Assembly: GCF_020921035.1 (NCBI RefSeq)
Contig: NC_063154.1
Coordinates: 1,736,001 to 1,800,000, forward strand
Reading direction: 5' to 3'
Length of the DNA stretch: 64,000 nucleotides
DNA from: Rhodamnia argentea
Taxonomy: Eukaryota > Streptophyta > Magnoliopsida > Myrtales > Myrtaceae
Below the pieces are notes generated by a model. That model did not search any database. It saw nothing but the letters and a program-made list of their open reading frames with translations, and had not been told where the DNA came from. Of this stretch, positions 49,340 to 58,920 are shown in pieces (positions within the stretch are counted from its first letter, which is position 1; every line of letters starts with the position of its first letter). Both the position numbers and the translations under genes were made by a program.

Positions 49340-49630
49340 GCTGAGCAAGGCCGGACTCATCGAACCGGATCGCTCCTGTTTTGTGTGTACCGGTCCGATT
49401 CCTAATTTCAATTTTTCGAAATCCGTGTGAAACCGGACTGGACAGATTATTTTTATTTTTTAAGTAAATCTAATGAAAAATATAAACCTAATTTTAAATA
49501 ATATAGTAAAATTAAAGTCCGTGTTGCTCACTTTTTTTACTAATAATCCACTTATTTTTTATCCCAAAAACATCTAGGCTGGTTCTCGGTTCTCGATTTT
49601 TCGGTGAAACGGGATTGGATCGAGAACCGA
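49340..49630. repeat. GGTTC/CCGG-type repeat in the GLY1 upstream region
   Basis: ACCGGATCG, ACCGGTCCGATTCC, AATTTTTCGAAATCCG and at the far end GGTTCTCGGTTCTCGATTTTTCGG resemble the cluster at 26490-27015, including the TCAATTTTTCGGAACC step. It starts about 100 bp upstream of the GLY1 ATG and may have altered the promoter. Confidence 0.55.
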
Positions 49631-49639
49631 TCACCTCTA

Positions 49640-51230
49640 GCTCTAGACCGTAGTGCACCGTTTAGGTTTATACAAAATATTTGGCACTTGGCTTGCTTGG
49701 CAGTGAGAGGAAATTCCCGCCTCGTTCATTCACAAGTGTCTTGGTTTATCAAATAGGTGCGCTCGCTAAATTTTGTGTTGTGGATCAACAATTGTGATTA
49801 ATCAATCTGTTCTATCTAAGAGCTTGCCCAGCAAAACGGTCGAAAATGCACGGCTACAATTTCTTATGTTGCCGTGTTTCCAAAGACATCATTTATTGCT
49901 CGATAAAGCAACTTAGTACGTGCCGCTAGCACCGACACTCGGTCCTATTGGTCGGGCGGGAGATCAAGGCCGCATAGTGAGATTGAGATGTGAGCGAATT
50001 AATTCATTGGGAGAGAACGACGCTAGCAATTTACGACATGACAGGATGGGCTAAGTACTTCAAATTTGTTGAATACTTCATGTTCAATTTCAGAAGCGTG
50101 GCATTAATGTGACAAGTAAATCGACCAATGAGATCTATTGAACCGAAAAAGAGGATGCCGAATTTCAAGCGACCTGTACTGATTTTGAACATTGTCTTCA
50201 GTGTTGGCAAAGCAAAAAGATGATGTCAATCGATTTTGCCAAGCTCAGGCAAATATGCAGCTCAAGAATGACTTAAAAGAGACCGCAGATTATCTCCTCC
50301 GAGGGAGAAAAGACATAACCTTGTGGGTTGGACTATCCTTCCAACCGGTTGGATGAAGCTTAATTCTGACGTCGCCTCTAAAGGCAACCGGGTCTTGCTT
50401 CAGTAGATGGGCTTCTGCGTAATGAATCGGGCAACTAGCTCGATGGATTTACTTTGACTGGGGGAGCGTGCTATTCGCTGAAATGCATAAGCGTGGGGTA
50501 TCATCTCAAAATAGCAACTTCTTTGGGCATCCCTAAACTTATTGTGGATGTGGACTCGTAAGCAGCTATTTCACCGATCCGGAAATCAACCCCCTCTATC
50601 AATTTTGGGAATACGCTCATATCTCGGATTCAGAAATTTTTAATGTACTTCTTGCATGTCAAATTTTTGCATAATTTCGAGGAAAGAAACTCATGAGCGG
50701 ATTAGTCGGCAAATTGAGCCATTCACTCATATAATGCGAATGACACCTTAATTTTAAATAGACAACCGAGATATTTGATTTATCTTGAGATAAGGTTAAA
50801 TCAAGTTTTGTTGGGTGAGTTATGGTGCAACATTTGGGCTTCGCCCCTTACATTATTAGATTTTATCATTAAACATTCTCCATCTTCTCTGGGAAGATGA
50901 ATAATGTGACATCCCCTGCTCTTTCAACTGTCATTATAGTTTGGATTACGAGCTTCACAAGTAAATGAGATAAATATATACTTAATACTAACCACACGCC
51001 GTCCACGTACTGGTTGTTCAACTGGGCCAAAAGGCCAAACTTTGCTCTCATTTGTTGCTTCATCAATCAGAAAAGGTCCGTCCTTTTGGTGTGGAATATC
51101 CTTTCTTCCATCCATCCATCCATCAACAAGCACCAAACCTCATTGTATTCGATTTCGGCAATTCTCTCCTTCTATGAGCTTGATGCCATTGTGTTTTCTG
51201 CTGCAACAACTTCATTCCCAGAAAAATACA
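49640..51230. other. Spacer between divergent GLY1 and the small Cys/His-rich gene
   Basis: Apart from the repeat at its left edge and an RNase H-like remnant at about 50310-50600, I see no structure. The last 150 bp (CT-rich near 51285) are probably leader sequence of the gene at 51383. The SATTCCAT/CATCCATCCATC microsatellite near 51107-51123 is the only simple repeat. Confidence 0.5.
50310..50600 (+). mobile_element. Fragment resembling the RNase H domain of a plant non-LTR (LINE) element
   Basis: One frame reads GWMKLNSDVASKGN, close to the opening LNSDGASKGNPG of the plant RNase H-like domain found at the end of many LINE polyproteins. Another frame 100 bases on reads WGSVLFAEMH, matching the later AEMHA step. 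The order and spacing fit. The frame is not open throughout, so this is a dead remnant. A host RNase H-like gene piece is the alternative. Confidence 0.45.
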
Positions 51231-51382
51231 AGGTAGCGGGAAAAATTACAGTTGCCCTGTCAATCATCTGGAAGCCTCTGCCTCTCTCTCTCTCTGTGAA
51301 TGAGTTCAAGATTCGATTTTGAGCATCTGGGTTGTTCGGGTATTGATTAGTTCTTTCTGGGTCTTGCTTTCTTGCAGGCAAA

Positions 51383-51619
51383 ATGTTGAAGAGAAGGAAG
51401 GGCAAGGATCACCACCACAGCAAGAATGGCTCTAGCAAGAAGAGCCCACGAGGTGGCGGCAAAGGCAAAGTCCTGGCATGTTCTTGTTGCCCTTGTCTTG
51501 CCCTTTCCTCTGTGGCTAGGGGATTTGGGAGATGTCTGTTTGTCACTTGCTATCCAGTGATTCAGTGCTTTGGATGGGACGAGGGACGGCACCATCACCA
51601 TCACAGGCACTTTTACTGA
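51383..51619 (+). CDS. Small Cys/His-rich protein of unknown function, 78 aa
   Basis: A single open frame starts five bases after a good acceptor (CTTGCAG at 51378), so an untranslated first exon probably lies in the CT-rich stretch near 51280-51350. The N-terminal 30 residues are basic and rich in Lys, Gly and His (KRRKGKDHHHSKN). A short hydrophobic Cys-rich segment follows (VLACSCCPCLALSSVARG, then FVTCYPVIQCFGWDE), and it ends in a His run, RHHHHHRHFY. The cysteines near a hydrophobic stretch could be palmitoylated or bind metal. I have the impression that similar small plant proteins ending in HHHHxHF exist, but I cannot name the family. It is convergent with the response regulator 0.6 kb away. 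Confidence 0.7.
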   Translation: MLKRRKGKDHHHSKNGSSKKSPRGGGKGKVLACSCCPCLALSSVARGFGRCLFVTCYPVIQCFGWDEGRHHHHHRHFY

Positions 51620-51741
51620 TGAGCTTTTCCAATTTCCTTCCAGACTTGGGATGGAACAACTTCTGACGTTCCTTGGTTCGTTGGTTGTAAGTTTATCGTC
51701 CCCTTTCATTCACGAAAGAAGACGAAAGGGAAAAAGTTCTT

Positions 51742-51879
51742 AGGACAGGTTTTGTGTACAATTCATAATCCTGTGCTGTTACTCTTGAAGAACGATAATT
51801 TAGAGTCATTAGGACAGGTTTTGTGTAAAATTCATCATCCTCTGCTTTTATTCTTGAAGAACGATAATTTTATTACTTC
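51742..51879 (+). repeat. Two-copy tandem repeat, unit 69 bp, 3' of the small Cys/His-rich gene
   Basis: AGGACAGGTTTTGTGTA starts at 51742 and again at 51811. Both copies go on with AATTCAT.ATCCT.TGCT and CTTGAAGAACGATAATTT. The pair lies about 120 bp past the stop codon and so may be in the 3' UTR. Confidence 0.9.
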
Positions 51880-52232
51880 TCCTTGCTATTTTGGGTCGCT
51901 TTTTTGGCTTAATTTGACTATTTCAGAAATTTGATTTCCAGTTCTTTCTGCAAACAAAACAAAGAGAAGGACAAAAGTGAATTCAATTTCCCAAAAATTT
52001 ACACATTACACCGCCTTTCCCTAGAGTCCTAACGAAAGCTGTCATTCAAAAGGAACTATCCGACACAGAGGATGACTTTCCAGAGAAGTACAAGATCAAA
52101 ACAGGCGCATCAGATTTGACTCCGCGACGCCTGTCTGGTATGCAACGAGCTTACATCTTGGTTTGGTTTAGATTTCTCTCTTCCCTAGTCTTCCTCGCAA
52201 AAACAAGGTCAAAGAAATTTCCCCCCGTATGT

Positions 52233-54268
52233 CTACGTTTTGCAATTCATTAGGTGACACCTGAGTTTCTTTACATCTGACGCTTTGAGAGGCTTGAGCA
52301 TGAACATCTGAGCTCCTTCGGCCAAACACTTGTTAATCCGAGTCGGAACATTCTCGGACGACACGATCACAACGGGAACTTCCTTCAAGATAGACGATCC
52401 CTGCTAGGTAAAATTCTACATATGTTAGTCAACCGACTATGATATTTAACAGAACACGAACCAGAAATTTAAGTGAAATTTACTTTAAAACAATCTCATC
52501 CTAATTTGATGAGTGAGCCAATTTACCTTAACTTTTTTCAGCAAATCAAACCCTGTCATTCCCGGCATGCAATAATCCGTAATTATCAGATTGACCTTTG
52601 ACGTCTGCAGCAGAGCACCATCAAGAACTATCAGAAGACTACTAACATCTCGATAATTCTGTTAAATTTCTATGTGAAGTGGTAACTCGCATAATTATTT
52701 CCGCCTCCTTAGTGGGACTGTTTTTCTTTCACGACCAACAAAACGAACTACTTACAGTCGCAGAGACTGAAGATTCACCAGGCTGATCATCTCTTATACC
52801 CAGATATTCCAAGGCTCTCATCCCATTTTCTGCAGTTGTCACTGCACCAATCCAAAAACCATTAGCAACCGTTGTAGATTCTTCAGCATGCACAGTGGCT
52901 TAAATAACATACAGTGGCCTAGTATTAAAGATCAATTGAACCATACATAATCAGCTAATCACTTATCATCGTACCAACAATCTACAGTACACAGAACTCA
53001 TTATATTTCTAATGTCTCGGCCAATAAGGTTATGTACATTGTCAATGTGGAAGGGAGGTGCCAAAAGCCATCACAAGAGGGCACTGCTGCTATTCATGGA
53101 TACCAAATTCAAAGAGGCCAAGCTACAAGAAGAATCTTTCAGAATTCAATGTCATGTCAAAGTCGCAAGTTCCCAAGGAAGTGAGTGCATTTGTTAGTCT
53201 AGGTTGAACACTTAAGAGTGGCAGCCGACGGTAAAAGAAAAAGGGAAATCACTCCCTAGGACCCACTTATAAATGGGATGTTTTGAATTTTATGGCTTCA
53301 GTTTTACAGTGTACTTGCACGGTTATGAAGTAAGTAAAGATTCTGTGTCTGGAATAAAATCCGGGTAGGTGGAGGAGCTGTTAAAGTACTCGTCAATCAT
53401 CAATGCTCTTCAAGTTTTGTGTTGCATGAACAAAGCTTGGCAAAAGGACTATCACACAATTCATCTATTCTGCCGTACGTTGGACTCTTCACGTTCATGC
53501 GCTTTGCAAGGATGAACCTTTTGGACATTTTCAATTTCAACTCATGAACTGCCCTACCATGTGGTTTTCAAAAGTGAGGTTCTTTCCAAATTCAATTGGG
53601 ATATAAAGCCATAACAATAGAAAAGTCAATAAACGTAAAACATCTCACTTGAATTTCAAAGAATCATTTTGTTCTTTTAACTAGTTTCCTGCAGACGTTC
53701 TATTAATTTTTCGTGAAATCTAATGACTCCATGTCCCTTTTTTTAATATAAGTTAGTCGTTAATTTTGTAGCTGAAACTTCGAATGTCGGAACTGACCCC
53801 ATATTCTTATCAAGCCTGGGTACATTCTTGGAACTTAGGTGCTAAACTCCGGCAAACAGAGAGGCCAAATCTCCAGACTATCAAAAATGACCATTTCTAT
53901 GATTTTGCAAGTTTAACAAAGGAGTTACTGCTAAAGAAGAAGGTCATTCACAAAATAAGGACAGCTACTACAGAATCAAAGAAAAGTTATGAAATCCATT
54001 CATGAAATCATAGCTAATGATGCGCGAGGGGAAATGAAGAAATGCGATTCCACATGAAATGGAAGACTGGAAAAAATAAAACGTGGGCATTTTTGCTTTC
54101 CTTAGAAAAGTATCTGATGAAACGAGGATGAGTTTCATTTTCCTAAGAACGACTGAGAAAGGCACTACCTTTGCAGGATGAGTTCTTGAGCAAGGCCTCC
54201 ATCATCTTACGGTCGACGAGGTTGTCATCCACGGCCAAGACGTGGGGTTCGTCTCCATGGTCCGCCAT
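52233..54268 (-). CDS. ARR16: Type-A response regulator, ARR16/17 type, 143 aa, 4 exons
   Basis: Exons: 54169-54268, 52756-52841, 52527-52604, 52233-52400, all in phase. Nearly the whole protein is one receiver domain: the acidic pair D14-D15 in [12 protein letters not shown], the phospho-acceptor D72 in [19 protein letters not shown], and the conserved K124 in FMLKPL. There is no output domain, and the C-terminal tail is very short, as in ARR16 and ARR17. Type-A regulators take phosphate from His-phosphotransfer proteins and damp cytokinin signalling; ARR17-like genes also control sex in poplar. Position beside GLY1 and WRKY54/55 fits ARR16 (At2g40670). The first intron is about 1.3 kb. A TATA box lies about 275 bp upstream of the ATG. 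Confidence 0.95.
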
Positions 54269-54541
54269 TGAAGGAGACGAAGAGGAAGAAAGAGAAGAAG
54301 CTTTCGAGGGAAACAAGAACAGGGGCGGAGGAAGAAGATGAAAGATTGAGAAGGAATGAGGGGGAGATATTAAAGGAGTGGGGTTCGTGGAGAACAATAA
54401 ATGCAAGAGATCCAATGAAGGTTTTCCTCTGACCAAGAACGGCAATAAATGAGTTGGAAGGAGGAGGAGGGGACGTGAACAACACACAAGAACAATGCTC
54501 ACAGGATTCGTATGAGGGTACTGTCATTAGTTACTCGTGTG

Positions 54542-54549
54542 TATTTATA
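54542..54549 (-). promoter_or_regulatory. TATA box of the ARR16-type gene
   Basis: The minus strand reads TATAAATA here, about 275 bases upstream of the initiator ATG at 54268. GA-rich repeats lie just upstream (54555-54590 on the plus strand). This would give a 5' UTR of about 240 bases. Confidence 0.55.
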
Positions 54550-55260
54550 AACACAGAAGAGAGAGAGGGAGAGGGAGAGGGAGAAGGGTTGATATGAATG
54601 AATATGAATGAAGGAAGCCACAGATATATCGTGATCCTTTTGGGGGCTGTATCTTGATTTGATTCAGTCCTCTCTCTCTTTCTTTCTTCCTCACCATATC
54701 ATGTCCCCTCTCTCTCTAGAGATCTAGAGAGAGACAGAATCAGAATCGGCATGGCATTTGTGCTTGCTGTCTGGGCGAAGATCCTCAATTGAGCTGATGC
54801 TCTGCTGCTGCTGCTGCTGCAGCAGCCAGCCACTGTTCTGTGCGTGGTTTTTAGGACCACCGTCTTTCATTTATTTATTTGAATTCTCTCTCCCTCTCTC
54901 TCCCTCTCTCGATCTCTGGGAGACCGTTCTTTTTAACAAATCAAAAGTGATTCTCCTGTTACAGAACTACAGTGTGCACACACCCTTCATCTTAGAAATT
55001 AAAGAAAGGATTTTGCGCATGTCCCCTGCATCAACATCATATTGTTTGGCTGAAGCATATTAAGAACAACTCAAAAAAGAAGATCTCGGTTGCTCGGCAT
55101 GTTTTCCGTGTGAAACAGTAACCCAGTTGCAAAATTCCATACGGATGGTGCTATGAATATCAACATTTCATTACGTGTGGGATTCATCAGTCGCCTTATG
55201 GGATTTTGTTTACCGTGCAGACCTCTCTTGTCGAGGCTCATGCTGATAAGGATATTACGG
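54550..55260. other. ARR16 upstream region with GA/CT and CTG runs
   Basis: The stretch contains GAGAGAGGGAGAGGGAGAGG near 54560-54587, CT runs near 54670-54735 and 54885-54910, and a CTG run at about 54801-54822. On the plus strand the CTG run gives a Cys run in a frame that I do not believe. GA/CT tracts of this kind are common in plant promoters. Confidence 0.5.
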
Positions 55261-55400
55261 CTGTTCAGTTGGATCGGTTCTACCTAAAAACTGGATAGAA
55301 CCGCCTTGAAAATCGGCCCTGTTTCAAGTTCTCGGTTCCAAGTGAAGAACCACTTAGGAACAAGGCCAGTTCGGAACTGGTTTCCTAAAGCCTTTTTTTT
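55260..55400. repeat. GGTTC-type repeat fragment
   Basis: TTGGATCGGTTCTACC, TTCTCGGTTCCAAG and AGTTCGGAACTGG place this in the same loose family as the copies at 24820, 26490, 27370, 49340 and 58530. It directly abuts the foldback element that follows. Confidence 0.5.
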
Positions 55401-55866
55401 AATATCACGAAAAACCTCACATTGGCACGCAAATTTATCTCAAATTATTTTGTTTACCATAAAAAAAGGCTAAATTAGTACGGTTGTGATAATTTTACCC
55501 CAAACTAATTTTTTTATTACAAAAAATCTCAAACTAGTACACATACAACAAATTTACCATAAACTAATTTTGTTACCATAAAAAAAAAATTCTGAACTGG
55601 TACATTCGTGATAAATTTACTCCCCGTTAATTTAAGTTAAATTGAATTAACATCACGACAAACCCTAAACTAATATAACTATAACAAACATAAGGTCAAA
55701 ATCTCAAACTGGTAGATTTATCGATTACCACATGTCATCTAACTCAGCAATTTAATGGTAAAATTTAACAAAAATTAACGGAAGGTAAATTTGTCACATA
55801 TATGTCAGTTTGAGATAAATTTATTACTAATGTACCACTTTGGAGTTTTTTTTATTATATTAACCT
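55398..55866. repeat. Foldback element, family A copy 1
   Basis: The left end, TTTAATATCACGAAAAACCT, is matched at the right end by the inverse of AGTTTTTTTTATTATATTAA. Between them the left arm repeats a unit of about 55-60 bp (AAACT.GTAC......AAATTTA.C...AAACTAATTTT), and the right arm carries the same words inverted (GGTAAATTTGTCACA...GAGATAAATTTATT). It has no coding capacity. A second copy is at 61534-62028. Confidence 0.7.
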
Positions 55867-55869
55867 TAT

Positions 55870-58530
55870 ATATATATAGAAGATTTCCTAAAGCTTAAAC
55901 GCCGTAGATTTTTTTTCACATCTTTTTCTTTGTTTCTTTGCATATATATCTAATGAGTGGATGCTTTATTTAATCTCTTCTTTGATTTTAGATTCAAATT
56001 GTCCCCTCGAGGACATTATCATTGGTAAATATAGTTCATGAATTGAAGTGGAATGAGTATATATGTGGTGAGTATTATTATTAATTGTTTTACTTTTTAA
56101 TACAATTTAATTTAAACTATCCTTAAGCGATTAATTATATTGTTTGTTTTATTTTCATGTGGTTAGTTGTTTTTATAGATGAACGAGGAATGAAATTTTA
56201 TAATTTGTGATTTATGTTAACTTTTTGATTGTCTATAATTGTACATGACGAAAAGCGTTCATCTTGATGGATTTGTTGCTTTAAGCAGATGAGGGGATTG
56301 TTGTTGCTCATCTTTTACTTTGAACCTTTTATGGCTCATTTTTATTTCGTTCTAAAAAATGAAATAAGAAAAAAAAAACAAGAAAAGAAAGACAGGGTCT
56401 TATGGGGAGAGACCTGAAATCGGACCGAAAAAAAAAAAAGTATATTCAATGTGATTTTCGGGATAAATAAGGTAAGTTTCAGATTTGAGAATGAGAACCA
56501 ATTACATTGGGACTTGAGCAATTATCGAAGCGTTAAATTACAAAAACTAAAAAAAAAAATAAATCCGAGGTTTGGTTTGGTTTGGTTTAGCAGCTCCAAA
56601 CTGCCGTTTGGCCCGAAGGATCTTGACATGACTCAAAAGAATCGGATCCGGAGATCTTCTCCAACTTCAAGACGGCCTCTTTGTCTTAAGAACAAGACAT
56701 GTATCTTCGGGAAACGAGAAGATCTCTTCGCTCTTTTTTTTCTCGTGTGAGTTGGCGCGAGAGAATGGATAGCGATGCCACGTCATCTTTCGTCCGAAGT
56801 TTTTCTATTTCCCGGATCGATTTTGATTCGGTCAAACTTAGTCGTTTTGGGAATCAATCAAATTTCCCCGCTACCCTCTCTTGAGAAAGCGTCTTGCTTC
56901 ATATCCCCCCGCTTAAAGAAGAGGCCCGAGGTTTGGCTTATTAGACGGAGCTCCGACAAGAATCTCGTACCAAACATCTCATGCTTTCACGTTATCGACC
57001 ATTGCGATAATACTATTAATTGCTAAAGTAGAAAAAAAGGTCATTAAAATTTCAAATCACTCCAGACCCTTCTTTTTTTGTTTTCGTCAAAAGCCTCACA
57101 TTATGCCCACGGGCCACCGTTGCACATTCAACTTTGAATTTTTTCTTATAAACTTATACCTGCATGACACATTTAATTTTTATTAAGTTTTGGATATATG
57201 GTTTCCAATCAAAACGATGTTGTTTTTAATTATGTCAACGCCATTTGCCTTCGCTCATATATGCAAGTAGATTTTTCTACGATACACATCATTGATAGAA
57301 CTTTTACGGAGGGTAAATACATTATACGGGTACAAATTTGAGGATTCCAATCTCACGAGAAAAGGTTCGGGCAAGAGCGGGAGAACAGGCATAGCTAGGA
57401 ACTACCCGTAGCGGAGAAGAAGTTAGAAAGTCCTTGCCTGTTTCGGAATGCGTCATAACAGGTATAGCTTTCGATTTTTGGTGATTCTTTCTTTCCCTTG
57501 TTAAAAAAGGACGCGATTTGCGCGAATGTGTATTTTCTAAACGCCTTGAGATAGGCGTGCCTCTGATTCGAATTACCTTCCTTGAAGAATTCGCCGTGCT
57601 GTCTTTCGAAGCATCTCCTACCGAGGTCGTTTAAATAGTTACCATCTACTTAAGAAACTCGGGATCATCTTCGGGGTCGATTTTGCTAAGATCGTTCACG
57701 CAGCGACGACAAGCCGAACTTGCATTCATGGATGTGAAGCGACCCTAAATTCATTGCACTTAAATGTTTTGCGATCTTCGTAAGATTCTGATCTCGTGGT
57801 GGCGAGGAGTTACGAAGGTGGATGGTTGTGGCAATTATGGGGATTTAATACCATCCGTCTGGATCCGGACTTGGGCCTTTCTAAATGGGCTCTCGCGTCG
57901 TTCTTTTGGGCCTGAGCCCAACATCGCGCTCCTTGGGTAGGCCCAAGAAGAACGTGCCTTGCTGCATCAGATCCAAATTAGAAACCAACCTTATCTAGAC
58001 CCCCCAAAAACTAGAATCTAACTTTATTCAACAAGAAGTCAATTTGTGAGCGGATTGCATCAACGTTCGACATGGGATGTCGAGATTTATGAATGTATGT
58101 GATCGAGAACGATTCATGAAATGCGAGTCCTAATACGAACCCGGTGAATTTTAATTTGCACTGGTTGTGTATGATCTCTTGAATGTTTTGAGTTTTGTCT
58201 TAGAATAGTCTTTGGTCCGATATGGTTTCCAGCTGCTGGGACGTGGAAGATGATGGCCTGCGTCCGACGAAGGGAAGCATCGAGGAAAGGAGAAAATTAG
58301 GCGTGAAGAGAGAGCGCCACTAGAAACAGGAACTAAAGTACAAACAAGACTAGAGCAAAAGAAGCACCATCCGCTTGTCGTCTTGTTGTCCGGTCCGGTT
58401 CTTTCACCTGCATTGCATGGGGAGACGAGAAATCTCTCTACATGAGATCCCGTTTCTTTTTTTTTTTTTTTTGGAAGTTGGATTTTATCTGTACCGTGAT
58501 TTAATTATCTTTAAAATCAGACTAATGCCA
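55870..58530. other. Intergenic stretch with unrecognised short frames
   Basis: AT-rich DNA runs to about 56450, then a GC-normal patch (56450-57030) whose open frames I do not recognise. A foldback-type repeat lies at 57060-57390. From 57390 to 58530 there is unassigned sequence with a CATCAACGTTCGACATGGGA stretch near 58048. I support no gene. Confidence 0.45.
57060..57390. repeat. Foldback-type repeat, family D copy 2
   Basis: It shares ATTATGCCCAC near the left edge, CGATGTTGTTTTTAATTATG in the middle, and TTTTACGGAGGGTAAATACATTA towards the right with the element at 32270-32720. It lacks coding capacity. Confidence 0.5.
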
Positions 58531-58920
58531 TCTGAACTGGGGTTGTGCATCGGTCCCGATTTAACCCAGAAATAGAATCAAACCGGAATGAACTAGCCAA
58601 TTTTGGATGATTCTCAAGAGAATTGTTCTGGTCCCCGTATCCACATAAGGAATTGGATTGACCGAACCACCTGAACCTGATCAACGGATTGGTCAAGGCT
58701 CCCTTTTTTCTTTTAAATTATGAATCAAATTGCAATTCCTAAGTTGTTATTTTCTTTTAATGTTATGAAACTCCCCCTTATAAGGGAAAAAAGAAACCGA
58801 AGAAATCACGGGATTTCGAGATCGACCTAGAACATAATTAGATGGGTTGGTTTCCGGTTCCACGATGGGAACCGATTATGCCCGATCTGTTTTCAGGTTT
58901 TAGGTTCTAGAGAGACAGAT
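58530..58920. repeat. GGTTC/ACCGG-type repeat
   Basis: TGTGCATCGGTCCCGATTTA, AAACCGGAATGAAC, TTGGATTGACCGAACC and, at the right, GGTTTCCGGTTCCACG and TTTTAGGTTCTAGAG link this to the other GGTTC-type copies. The two ends flank about 150 bp of other sequence. Confidence 0.5.

Noticed and set aside
54758-55063. 101-codon frame with a Cys run upstream of ARR16
   Set aside because: The Cys run comes from a CTG-type microsatellite in promoter DNA; no other support.
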